DNA from: DASPOJ01 sp049790315
Lineage (GTDB): Bacteria; Acidobacteriota; Terriglobia; Acidiferrales; UBA7541
Direction: 5' to 3'
Assembly: GCA_049790315.1 (NCBI GenBank)
Contig: JBAQYV010000045.1
Location: 1 to 35,941, forward strand
Length of the DNA stretch: 35,941 nucleotides
Below are positions 15,972 to 24,279 of this stretch, in pieces; within the stretch, counting starts at the first letter, position 1, and each line of letters opens with the position of its first letter. Below the pieces are notes generated by a model. The model had not been told where the DNA came from. It did not search any database and worked only from the letters and a program-made list of their open reading frames with translations. Both the position numbers and the translations under genes were made by a program.

Positions 15972-18863
15972 ATGAAAAGCGGCGAATGTTCAGGATCTCA
16001 TGGCACACTGCGGAAACGCCCCGCATTGAGGGCCTCGCTGTCCGTGGCCGCGCTCACGGCGTTCAGTTTCGCACTACTGGCTGCGCAGGCGCCGAATAGC
16101 TCTTCTACCGCGAGGCCGCAGACGGAAACGGCTCCGGGCGTCATCAGCGTTCAAACAAATCTTGTGCTCGTGCGCGTTGTGGTGCGAGATCGACACGGCA
16201 ACACGGTGCCGAACCTCGCTCAGTCCGATTTCCAACTTTTCGATGACGGCAAGCCGCAAACGATTGCCTATTTTTCCGCTGAGGGCGGTGCGCCGCAGCC
16301 CGCGCCTGTGTCCGCCACGGAACAACCCGCGGCGCCATCTGCGAATCCGGCTTCGCCGCCGTCCAGCCAGCGGTACACCGCGCTTTTCTTCGACGATTAT
16401 CACTTGCAGTACCAGGATTTGAATCAGACTCGCAAGGCGGCGCAGGGATTCGTTACAAAAACATTAAGTGCGGGCGACCGCGTGGGCATCTTCACGGCTT
16501 CTGGACAGGTCACACTCGACTTCACCACCGACGGCGACAAACTTCAGAAGGCGCTCTCCGCTCTTCGCATCGCAACGGATATCGCGGCTGAGTCGGGCGG
16601 GGCGGCGACGCAATGTCCGGCCCTTAAGGATTACATTGCGCAAGGCGTCATGGACAATGATCCCGACGCGACCGCGATTGCCGTGGACAGGACCACACAA
16701 TGCGTCTGCGGCAACGATCAAGGCAAAGCGCTGCAATGTCCTTTGTTGTCGGAGATTCCCCGAATCGCTAAGGCTGACGCGCAGCATGATTTGGCCCAAA
16801 GCAACGCGTCCGCCGAAGCCACTCTTTTAGCGTTGCAAAAGCTCGTCGGGTATATCGGCAAGCTTCCTGGCGAGCGCAGGATCGGACTCGTGTCGGACGG
16901 ATTCCTGGATCGAGAAAATCCGGCTCGGCTGAATCAAATCATAGATATCGCCATTCGCACCGACGTTACGATCAGCGCGATGGACGATTATGGTTTGGTT
17001 GCGGTGACCCCCAATGGCGACGCCAGCGTGACGCAGGGATACCAACCTCAGCAAGGCGACACAGCTCAACAACCGCCGATAAGCAAAATGGAGATCCAGG
17101 GCGACGAAGACGACGCGCAAGTGATGCAGGAGACAGCCGAAGGCACTGGCGGCGTTTTCGTCCACGACTCCAATGACTACAAACGCGGATTCGAGCGCAT
17201 CGGTGGCGTCGCGGAAGCTTCCTATGTCATCGGCTTCACGCCGGACCTGCAGAAATTCGACGGCCGATTTCACAAATTAAAAACAATTGTGACCGCGCAT
17301 TCCAATTTGACTGTGCAGGCGCGTCCCGGCTATTTTGCCACGCCGCCCGGCGCCGAACCCGCCGAAAGCGCTGCGATCCAATCCGCAACGCCAGACGGAG
17401 CAAGTTTCAGGGCGATCCAGGGTGCCACGACTACGGACCAGCAAATTCAACTCAGCCAGGACTTCCTTCGCAATTATTCGGCGAGCCAGTTCGCGGAACC
17501 CGTCTCAAACCTTCTGGTGGCGGCCTACTACTCGAAAAAAGATTGGAGCGATTTTTACGCGTCGGCCAATTCCGCGCTTGCCAAATATCCCGACGACGTA
17601 GAGGTTATGGTTTTAACTGGCTGGGTAACTGCCCACTTGTATGACCCGCATGATCCAGGGGCGGCTGCCAAGCTAACTCAGGCTCAGAATTATCTGAAGC
17701 GCGCGATCCAGATCATCCCCGCTCTGCCGAAGCCCGCGGCGCTCACGGACGATCAGTACGCGGCTCACAACAAATCCGAGATATTGCTGGCGCACCGCGG
17801 ACTGGGTCTCGTCGATTTCTACCTGCGGGACTATGCAACTTCTATCCAGGAATTGCAGCAGGCCACGCAGGGCGTTGCGTCCCCAGATCCCGCCGACCTT
17901 CAGATGTTGGGCAGCGCGCTGCAGCAGCTCAAGCGCTACGATGAAGCAGCAGCCGTTTTCGGGGAATGCGCTCAAATTTCGGGCAACTTGCAAATCTCTT
18001 GCAAGCAACTCTTGCATCAAACCGAACGCGATAAGAACAAAGCTGGCCTGACAATGTGGTCGCCGCCAGACGTCGACGCGCGTCTGCCCTTGCTGGCCAA
18101 AGCGCAGGCCTGCTCGCTCCCGGATGTCCTTTCCCAAACCGGAGAACGCGTGCAGGAACTTGTCGACAATTTCGCGAGGTTCTCGGCCCACGAACAAGTT
18201 GAATACGACGAACTCGATCCCTATTCAGTGGTCAATATGACCGCGGACACGACGTACGATTACGAACTGAAGCGCAGCGATAACACCGTCTATGATTATG
18301 TTGTAACCCTTAAGCAGTTGTCCGGTGCCTTTGCGTTCGAGGAAACTCGTCGCGTATCCGCGGGTGCAAAACCTATCTCGGGGGTCCAGCAGGATCAAGG
18401 TCTCGCTTCTCTCGCCCTGATTTTTCACCCTTACTATCAAAGCGACTACGATATGCGCTGTGAAGGATTGTCCGATTGGTCGGGCACTCCCGCATGGGTG
18501 GTTCATTTCATACAACGCAAAAACAAGCCCGCCCGCACGCGTGGATTCGTTATGTCGCAGAGGGTGTTTCCAGAAAAACTCAAGGGCCGCGCCTGGATTG
18601 CCAAGGACTCCTATCAGGTTTTGCATATCGACACCAATTTGGCCGAGCCTGTCCTCCTTCAATCGGGTCAATCCCTTGACGGCGACAGCATATCGATTGG
18701 TTATGGTCCCGTGGATTTCCACGGCCAGAATGTCCAACTCTGGCTGCCGCTAAATGCCGAAACCTTCACAGAAGTCGCGCGGACACGCTTCATCAGCAAA
18801 GAATCATTTTCAGATTTTGCGCTGTTCTCCGTTCAGATTCAGCTAGGCCCGCCCAAACCCTAG
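15972..18863 (+). CDS. secreted VWFA-related (acidobacterial type) protein with TPR region
   Basis: This 963-aa protein has a long signal sequence (hydrophobic core about residues 24-40). A VWFA-related domain of the kind described in Acidobacteria spans about 55-475 (ISVQTNLVLVRVVVRDRHGN, FQLFDDGKPQTIAYFS, ALFFDDYH, GVFVHDSNDYKRGFERIG, SYVIGFTP). A helical TPR-like section spans about 500-720. A C-terminal beta-rich domain of about 230 residues (for example YDYVVTLKQLSGAFAFEETRRV) is not one I can name. It is probably an extracytoplasmic protein-protein interaction module. It lies between two arabinosidase genes; the operator at 15862 lies in the shared upstream region with GH43. Whether it takes part in sugar use is unknown. 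ATG 15972 has a GGAG about 10 nt upstream. Confidence 0.85.
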   Translation: MKSGECSGSHGTLRKRPALRASLSVAALTAFSFALLAAQAPNSSSTARPQTETAPGVISVQTNLVLVRVVVRDRHGNTVPNLAQSDFQLFDDGKPQTIAYFSAEGGAPQPAPVSATEQPAAPSANPASPPSSQRYTALFFDDYHLQYQDLNQTRKAAQGFVTKTLSAGDRVGIFTASGQVTLDFTTDGDKLQKALSALRIATDIAAESGGAATQCPALKDYIAQGVMDNDPDATAIAVDRTTQCVCGNDQGKALQCPLLSEIPRIAKADAQHDLAQSNASAEATLLALQKLVGYIGKLPGERRIGLVSDGFLDRENPARLNQIIDIAIRTDVTISAMDDYGLVAVTPNGDASVTQGYQPQQGDTAQQPPISKMEIQGDEDDAQVMQETAEGTGGVFVHDSNDYKRGFERIGGVAEASYVIGFTPDLQKFDGRFHKLKTIVTAHSNLTVQARPGYFATPPGAEPAESAAIQSATPDGASFRAIQGATTTDQQIQLSQDFLRNYSASQFAEPVSNLLVAAYYSKKDWSDFYASANSALAKYPDDVEVMVLTGWVTAHLYDPHDPGAAAKLTQAQNYLKRAIQIIPALPKPAALTDDQYAAHNKSEILLAHRGLGLVDFYLRDYATSIQELQQATQGVASPDPADLQMLGSALQQLKRYDEAAAVFGECAQISGNLQISCKQLLHQTERDKNKAGLTMWSPPDVDARLPLLAKAQACSLPDVLSQTGERVQELVDNFARFSAHEQVEYDELDPYSVVNMTADTTYDYELKRSDNTVYDYVVTLKQLSGAFAFEETRRVSAGAKPISGVQQDQGLASLALIFHPYYQSDYDMRCEGLSDWSGTPAWVVHFIQRKNKPARTRGFVMSQRVFPEKLKGRAWIAKDSYQVLHIDTNLAEPVLLQSGQSLDGDSISIGYGPVDFHGQNVQLWLPLNAETFTEVARTRFISKESFSDFALFSVQIQLGPPKP

Positions 18864-18969
18864 TTCGCTCTGTCACGAAGGTCTGGGATACAGCTATGCA
18901 TCGCGCGCATAAGCACGGGATGGCCTGGCGTATGGTCGCGTGAGCCCGCAGTTCATTCGCCACATTGTG

Positions 18970-18983
18970 GGCAAACGTTTACT
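18970..18983. promoter_or_regulatory. LacI-family operator before the second GH127 gene
   Basis: GGCAAACGTTTACT contains the same 12-bp core GCAAACGTTTAC as the operators at 10713 and 15862. It ends 13 bp before an extended -10 box. Confidence 0.8.
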
Positions 18984-18993
18984 TAGGTGGTTG

Positions 18994-19002
18994 TGCTAGA
19001 AT
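18994..19002 (+). promoter_or_regulatory. extended -10 promoter element for the second GH127 gene
   Basis: TGCTAGAAT fits the extended -10 pattern TGn-TAnnnT with TAGAAT at 18997-19002. No good -35 is visible because that position is occupied by the operator, which is consistent with an extended -10 promoter. The start codon lies 56 bp downstream. Confidence 0.55.
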
Positions 19003-19058
19003 TGCGACGTTCGCGCCACGTCTGCGCGGATGCTCGCTAGCCAAGGAGGATACCTTCC

Positions 19059-21161
19059 ATGTTGAAAGATCTTACTCGCCGCCAATTCGTAACCACCGCG
19101 CTTTCGAGCGCCGCGATTTCTTCTCTCGCCGGCGCCGCGCACGCTAGCAATGTCAAGCCCGGACAACAATCAGCGGCGTCCGGCGCTGGTCAATTTCCGT
19201 CCGGACCTTGGCAAGATCAGGGCGTCCTGAATCTCGCCAATTCCCCATACGCGAAGCTGCACAGCGTACCCGTCCGCGCCGTCACGATTGAAAGCGGTTT
19301 CTGGGCAGCGCGACGCGATGCCAACGTCACGCAAAGCATCCCAACCATGCACGACCTGGAAGAATCGCACGGCCGCATGGACAATTTTCGCCGCTTGGTC
19401 GGCAAGAGCAACGCTCCGCAAATCGGCGCGGTCTATTCCGATTCCGACGTTTACAAATGGACCGAAGCCGTGGCCTTCACGCTCCAATCCGGAGACCGCC
19501 CGGAACTTCGCAAGACAGCCGAAGACGTTATCGACCTTGTCGTGTCCGTGCAGAAACCGAACGGCTACCTGAACACGTATTTCGTCGGCGATCGCGCGGC
19601 CCTCAGCATGACGCCCGAGACGCAGCAGTCCGGCCACGAGCTCTACTGCTTGGGCCACATGCTGCAAGGCGCAATCGCGTATTACCGCGCCACTGGCGAC
19701 CGCAAGTGGCTCGACGCCGGAATCCGAATGGTGAACGATTTCCTTTTGCCGAGTTTCGGCCCAGCGCCACTTCAGCCCATCATTTCAGGACATCCGGAAA
19801 TCGAAATGTCGCTCATTGAACTCTACCGGATCACCGGTGATAAACGGCATCTCGAACTCGCCGGCTATATTCTTGGTGGCGACGATCGCATCAAGGTTCC
19901 GCGCCAAGCGAACATCTATCTTTTTTCCGGCACGCCCTTCATCGAGCGCACCCAAATCGAAGGCCACGCCGTGCGTGCGATGTACGCCTGCTGCGGCGCC
20001 ACGGACTACTACCTCGAAACCGGCGATCCAAATTATTGGAAAACTCTGAACGTCTTGTGGAACAGCATGGCCGGCACGAAAATGTACGTCACCGGAGGAG
20101 TCGGCGCCCGCGCTCAGGGCGAGTCCTTCGGAGCCGCGTACGATCTGCCGAACGCGAGCGCCTACGCCGAAACCTGCGCCGCAATCGGCAACATGATGTG
20201 GAATTGGCGTCTGCTCGCCGCCACCGGCGACGCCAAATTCACTGACGTGCTCGAGCGCGCGCTTTACAACGGCGTCAATTCCGGAATGTCGCTTAGCGGC
20301 ACGCTCTACTGCTACACCAATCCCCTCGCGTTCGATCCTTCGGCCGGCATCACGATTCGCAATCCGTGGTACAACACGATCTGCTGCCCGCCCAATTTTG
20401 AGCGCACCATGGCGTCCCTGCCCGGATATTTCTATAGCACCAGCAGCGATGGCATATATGTTCATCTGTACGACAATTCCACGCTCAATTGGCATCTCGA
20501 AAATGGCACGGCCCTCAAGGTCACCCAGAAAACGAATATGCCATGGGATGGCGACGTCGAAATCACCGTCACGCCGGCGCAAGCGTCTGACTTTACGTTT
20601 TATCTGCGCATTCCCGCTTGGGCCGGCGACGGCACGCAAGTCGCAGTCAATGGCAAGCCTGTGTCGGGGGTCGTGGGAGGCAGTTATCTCCCAATTCACC
20701 GCCACTGGTCTGCCGGAGACGTTATTCAAGCGCGTTTCCCAATGAAGGCGCAGCCGCTCTCAGCCAGTCCCCACGTTGCCGAAGATACCGGCCGCGTCGC
20801 CGTGCAGCGTGGCCCCCTCGTTTATTGCCTTGAGCAACTTGATCAGCCCACTGGCGTAGATCTCATCGATGGGTCACTCGCGGTAAGCATGGAACCTGGA
20901 GCTGAGTTCACGAGTGAATTCAAACAGGATTTCTTGGGGGGGGTCATCGTGTTGCATCGAGACGGCGTAGTCGCGGAGTCGATGTCGCCACAAGGCTCGT
21001 CTAATTCTCAAGGTGGTCCAGCCGCACTCTATGGACCTTATCGGGACCAGTCCGACGCGCGGCATAGCCATGGTGTCCGACTCACGTTCATCCCCTACTA
21101 CGTGTGGGCGAATCGCGAACCGAGCCCCATGGAAGTCTGGGCCCCAGTCTCAAAAGCATAA
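19059..21161 (+). CDS. GH127 beta-L-arabinofuranosidase, Tat-exported
   Basis: This 700-aa enzyme begins with a Tat signal (TRRQFVTTALSSAAISSLAGAAHA, residues 6-30) preceded by AAGGAGG about 11 nt before the ATG. The sequence fits GH127: an (alpha/alpha)6 catalytic part, then beta-sandwich domains (AGDGTQVAVNGKPV). The metal/nucleophile set of the characterised HypBA1 enzyme is present in order: E371 and C373 in YAETCAAIG, C442 and C443 in TICCPPNFERT. In that family a zinc-bound cysteine acts as nucleophile, removing beta-1,2-linked L-arabinofuranose. The C-terminal part from about residue 560 (GRVAVQRGPLVYCLEQ) is also family-typical. The gene stands alone behind its own operator and probably supplies free L-arabinose to the isomerase/kinase pair. 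Confidence 0.92.
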   Translation: MLKDLTRRQFVTTALSSAAISSLAGAAHASNVKPGQQSAASGAGQFPSGPWQDQGVLNLANSPYAKLHSVPVRAVTIESGFWAARRDANVTQSIPTMHDLEESHGRMDNFRRLVGKSNAPQIGAVYSDSDVYKWTEAVAFTLQSGDRPELRKTAEDVIDLVVSVQKPNGYLNTYFVGDRAALSMTPETQQSGHELYCLGHMLQGAIAYYRATGDRKWLDAGIRMVNDFLLPSFGPAPLQPIISGHPEIEMSLIELYRITGDKRHLELAGYILGGDDRIKVPRQANIYLFSGTPFIERTQIEGHAVRAMYACCGATDYYLETGDPNYWKTLNVLWNSMAGTKMYVTGGVGARAQGESFGAAYDLPNASAYAETCAAIGNMMWNWRLLAATGDAKFTDVLERALYNGVNSGMSLSGTLYCYTNPLAFDPSAGITIRNPWYNTICCPPNFERTMASLPGYFYSTSSDGIYVHLYDNSTLNWHLENGTALKVTQKTNMPWDGDVEITVTPAQASDFTFYLRIPAWAGDGTQVAVNGKPVSGVVGGSYLPIHRHWSAGDVIQARFPMKAQPLSASPHVAEDTGRVAVQRGPLVYCLEQLDQPTGVDLIDGSLAVSMEPGAEFTSEFKQDFLGGVIVLHRDGVVAESMSPQGSSNSQGGPAALYGPYRDQSDARHSHGVRLTFIPYYVWANREPSPMEVWAPVSKA

Positions 21162-21388
21162 TTCGAATCAGACTCGTGCTGCGAGTAGCGAACGGATAAT
21201 CCGGGCGGAGCGCGCCCCGAAGTCGGTTGCTCCTGGCACGCGTTCTCTAGGTCACCCGCTCCCGTCCAGTCGATCCTACGTCTACGTCCGGAGCCTTTCG
21301 GCCTCGCAGCGCGTCGGCCCGGCGTAGAGATGGGGGGCAATCTGTATGGCTCACAGTCGAGTTCGACGTGTGGGCGACTGCGGATGTT

Positions 21389-21464
21389 TGGTGGACGTGG
21401 CCGGGATCGAACCGGCGACCCCCTGCTTGCAAAGCAGGTGCTCTCCCAGCTGAGCTACACGCCC
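21389..21464 (-). tRNA. tRNA-Ala (anticodon TGC)
   Basis: The minus strand reads a 76-nt cloverleaf with encoded CCA. Acceptor GGGCGTG pairs with CACGTCC (one G-T pair), the anticodon arm is CCTGC-TTTGCAA-GCAGG giving TGC for alanine, and the T-arm contains GGTTCGATCCC. Discriminator base A and terminal CCA are at 21392 and 21391-21389. The integrase gene lies 74 bp from its 5' end. Confidence 0.97.
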
Positions 21465-21537
21465 ACAGCGGGAACTTGCATTGATTCTAAAGTATTTGCA
21501 GCCGTTCGAAAGCTCCGAAAACCCACTGTTTACCCCT

Positions 21538-22710
21538 CTACTGTGTCAGAACTGTGTCAAAACCCCTGCCGCCAGGACTCTGCTGTGTCAAAACTCCTGA
21601 CATTTCGTTGGCCCGGCGATTGATTTTGTCCAGCGCTTCCCTCTTCATCTGCAGCTTCATTTGCGAATACTTCTTGAACACCTGGGAATTGCCCTGACGA
21701 AGCATTTGGATGACCCACTCATCCGCCACTCCTCCGGCGCTAAGCCGTGTTGCATAGGTGGATCGCAGGTCATAGAGCCTGAAGTACGGAATTCCGGCTC
21801 TTTTCAGAGCCTTTCTCCAGGCTGTTCGTAGAGACCTCAAGTGTCCGCTCTTGTTTAGACCGCAGGGAAAGAGGAACTCTCTGTTCCCAGAGATTGCTAC
21901 TTGATCTCGGAACGCGTCCAATGCGAGCTTCGTCAACGGGATTTCCGCGACACCATTCGGTGTTTTGGAATCTGGAACCCAGAGGACCGCGTTGAGAAAG
22001 TCGATGTGATCTTTCTTCATCGGAAGCAGTTCCTTCTTCACTCGCAACCCGGTTTCCGCGATGATGCGGATGGCATTCCGCAGATGCGGCATCGCGTTGT
22101 TTTCGATCTGCTGCTGTTCGGACCAAGTGACGTAATGCGGACGGAACAACCCCTTCAAAGCAACTGGGAATTCCACCATCGCACATGGATTCGATGTCAG
22201 CAGTCTCTTTCGAACTGCTACGTTCAACATTCTCCGAAGCACCCGCATTTCTTGGTGCACCGTTGTAGCCTTTAGCAAGCCTTGTTCTCGGTAGCCTTTG
22301 CCGAGCCTGACCTTGACCCGCTGACGAAGTCGCTCACGAAGGTACAGCTCGATCTCGTCAGGGCCTACGTCTATTAAGCGGCGAGTAGCGAAGGCTTTTT
22401 TCAAATGTTGGACGCAACGCAAGTTCGCGTTGTGTGTGCCTGGTTGGCGTACGGGCGGTTTGGAGTAATTTTCAAGGAAGAAATCCGTCCATTCGCCGAA
22501 ACTTAGGCTTTCTCCTTTGCGAACAACTTGCAAGACGTTGCCATCTCTCGCCTCAAGCCTCGTACGTAACACCTTGTGGGCTTGCTGCCAGTCTTCCGTG
22601 AAGGATGATTCCCTTTGGCGCTTACCGGTTCTATCCCGATAACAGATCCACCAGAATTTGGACCCTTCACGCCGATAGACAACGCCGTCGTGCTCTACAG
22701 GTCTACTCAT
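21538..22710 (-). CDS. tyrosine-type site-specific integrase
   Basis: This 390-aa recombinase has an N-terminal arm-binding part, a SAM-like core-binding domain (about 70-180) and a C-terminal catalytic domain. Catalytic features are R223 in ETGLRVKKEL, a lysine near SKTPNG (K249), R316 in YDLRSTYATRL and the nucleophile Y348 in VFKKYSQMK. The usual H-x-x-R histidine is D313, and the usual LGH box reads LRQG. I have seen this pattern in acidobacterial integrases, so it is probably a family trait rather than decay. The start codon overlaps the stop of the excisionase-like gene by 8 bp, indicating translational coupling. It sits beside tRNA-Ala and presumably once mobilised the neighbouring element. 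Confidence 0.92.
   Translation of the reverse strand: MSRPVEHDGVVYRREGSKFWWICYRDRTGKRQRESSFTEDWQQAHKVLRTRLEARDGNVLQVVRKGESLSFGEWTDFFLENYSKPPVRQPGTHNANLRCVQHLKKAFATRRLIDVGPDEIELYLRERLRQRVKVRLGKGYREQGLLKATTVHQEMRVLRRMLNVAVRKRLLTSNPCAMVEFPVALKGLFRPHYVTWSEQQQIENNAMPHLRNAIRIIAETGLRVKKELLPMKKDHIDFLNAVLWVPDSKTPNGVAEIPLTKLALDAFRDQVAISGNREFLFPCGLNKSGHLRSLRTAWRKALKRAGIPYFRLYDLRSTYATRLSAGGVADEWVIQMLRQGNSQVFKKYSQMKLQMKREALDKINRRANEMSGVLTQQSPGGRGFDTVLTQ
21541..21599. repeat. three short direct repeats at the integrase 3' end
   Basis: CTGTGTCA followed by A/G-AA occurs at 21541, 21552 and 21583; the last two copies extend to CTGTGTCAAAAC-C/T-CCTG. They overlap the last codons of the integrase and the gap next to the tRNA. 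Arm-type integrase-binding sites are possible, but the coding repeat VLTQ..TVLTQ explains them partly. Confidence 0.35.
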
Positions 22711-22939
22711 TCTCCATCTCCTGTTTGAACGACGCGCGGAACGAAGCCAACTCCGATTTCAGGAACCGGATGTTACGGCCCATTACGCGGAGATGGGGAA
22801 TCTGCTTTCGCTCGACCCAAAGATATACAGTTTGGGGGCTGACGCCAAGATATTTTGCCGCTTCCCGGACCGTCAGTGGAAATTCGTCTCTTGGCGTCGA
22901 GGTCTGGGAATCAGGGGCAACGATTGTGTCGGGGTTCAT
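22703..22939 (-). CDS. excisionase-like MerR/Xis-type HTH protein
   Basis: This 78-aa protein has a winged-helix of the excisionase/helix-turn-helix_17 type: LTVREAAKYLGVSPQTVYLWVERKQIPHLRVMGRNIRFLKSEL at about residues 22-64. Proteins of this kind bend DNA and steer integrases toward excision. It overlaps the coupling-protein remnant upstream by 4 bp (ATGA) and the integrase downstream by 8 bp. This suggests one operon in which excision functions follow transfer functions. Confidence 0.85.
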   Translation of the reverse strand: MNPDTIVAPDSQTSTPRDEFPLTVREAAKYLGVSPQTVYLWVERKQIPHLRVMGRNIRFLKSELASFRASFKQEMENE

Positions 22940-23798
22940 GGTATTTCCCTTGCGTCATGGCTGATTTCGCTTGGTTCAGGACAGTGCATCCCGGAACGGC
23001 CTTGCAATTCAGATTGCGCTTTCGCAACGGTGTGCCGCGCGTAATAGAGCGGATCATTTTTATCATCGGCGCGGAAGTCGGCGAAGGGTTCCTTGCCACG
23101 GCCAAAGAGGTTGTTCAATAACGACGCGATGCTGAACGCCAGCGCGTAGGCGTCAAGGTCATTGTGGAGCGGGTTATAGCGGTATTCGGAATCGAGGCTG
23201 ATCTCAATGCAATCCTCGTCCCGTCCGTGCTGTTCGAGAATGCCCTTTAGCTTGCGGCAAAAGTCGCCTTTGACTTCGAGAATCAACCCGCCAATCCGCC
23301 TCTCCTTGTCGGCTGCTTTGTACGCGAGAATCTGTTCGGCAAACGGGTACATACAGCAGCTCGTCTTACCGGTTCCGACCGCGCCGAAAATCGCGATCCC
23401 GGTGAACAATCCGCGTTCGGGAATAGTGAGCCATCGCGGTGTCTGGGAGGGTCCCAGTTTGCGAGGGTTGTGGACCTCGCCAACCACGAGATAGGTTGTC
23501 CCTCTTGCACGGGTCGGGATACCGAGGAAGACGGCGAGGCGAGATGCTCCGACGGACTTTTAGCGTGAAGATGTAGAGGCCCGAGAGCAACGGTCGAAAA
23601 GGCCATAAACGGCGTTGTGGAAAGGGCGACGTTGTAGAGGCATTCGAAGCTGAGAAAGGCGCGGGGAGCGCGCAGTGTGATCACGCGCAAGAAGATCTGG
23701 TCTGTGGGGAACGGGTGCGTGTAATAAAGGAAGGCTCCCGCGCTCATCGCCAGCAGAGTGGAGACGAAGCTGCGCGAGTGGAGTGTGCGCTGGATCAT
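22936..23798 (-). pseudogene. type IV coupling protein (VirD4/TraG-like) remnant, two frameshifts and deleted core
   Basis: Reading from ATG 23798, the first frame has two hydrophobic segments (about residues 8-25 and 45-70) typical of the membrane anchor. The protein then jumps frame near 23580 and again near 23540. The third frame is preceded by GIPTRARGTTYL and continues as VVGEVHNPRKLG with a Walker A motif GAVGTGKTS and LILEVKGDF. It ends soon after LLNNLFGRGKEPF, where the ATPase core with Walker B should follow; instead about 40 unrelated residues lead to the stop at 22936. So both frameshifts and a large internal or C-terminal deletion are present. The remaining piece could still be translated from GTG 23487. 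The gene overlaps its neighbours by 4 bp on each side. Confidence 0.75.
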
Positions 23799-24028
23799 GC
23801 CTTTGGCCTCGGGTCCGTGGATTGCGGCTTCTCAAGACCGCTGCGGCGCTGATCTCTCCACTTCCGGTAATCCTGGTCCCGCCAGAGGACTTTCTTCAGG
23901 ACCGCATTGAGAACGTGGTCGGGACTGCTATCGATGAATCGGGCATAGTCCTCAAGCAGTTCGTTGACGGGTTCTTCAAGATGAACCTCGCGGGTCTTGA
24001 TTGCAGGCGCTTTCTTGATGGTGGACAT
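23795..24028 (-). CDS. small conserved-looking protein of the integrative element
   Basis: This 77-aa charged protein starts at ATG 24028 behind a strong AGGAGG; a longer frame to 24100 lacks that support. A helical segment (EEPVNELLEDYARFIDSSPDHVLNAVLKKVL) resembles the second half of ribbon-helix-helix proteins but is too short to assign. Its stop overlaps the coupling-protein start by 4 bp (ATGA), so it is probably translated with it. A regulatory or relaxosome-accessory role is only a guess from position. Confidence 0.65.
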   Translation of the reverse strand: MSTIKKAPAIKTREVHLEEPVNELLEDYARFIDSSPDHVLNAVLKKVLWRDQDYRKWRDQRRSGLEKPQSTDPRPKA

Positions 24029-24072
24029 TTCATTCCTCCTAAGAGCCGTTCGCTTTGCTGTGCTTCCTGTCA

Positions 24073-24170
24073 CCGTGGAAAAAACATGTGGCAAAGTCAC
24101 CTGTGCCGAAGGGCGGGAGCGACCCTTTTATGATGGGTCGCTCCCGCCCGATTTCGCGTTTTTTCCACGG
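24073..24170. repeat. nested 98-bp palindrome (two concentric inverted repeats)
   Basis: Outer arms CCGTGGAAAAAAC (24073-24085) and GTTTTTTCCACGG (24158-24170) are perfect 13-bp inverted repeats. Inner arms GGGCGGGAGCGACCC (24111-24125) and GGGTCGCTCCCGCCC (24135-24149) are perfect 15-bp inverted repeats around a 9-nt loop. On the minus strand the inner hairpin is followed by a run of A, not T; on the plus strand it is followed after 8 nt by six T. It lies between two minus-strand genes of the element. Confidence 0.9.
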
Positions 24171-24279
24171 TACGTTTTGCGGCTTGGTCTCCGGTAAGTT
24201 GCATCGCATAACGCTCGACATCACCGGGCGGTGACGACAGCGGCAGATGAAAAAGTGCAGTATGTAATTCCTTCCGTCG

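Noticed and set aside
19785..20729. 314-codon minus-strand frame opposite the second GH127
   Set aside because: It is antisense to a gene with clear catalytic motifs and has no motif of its own.
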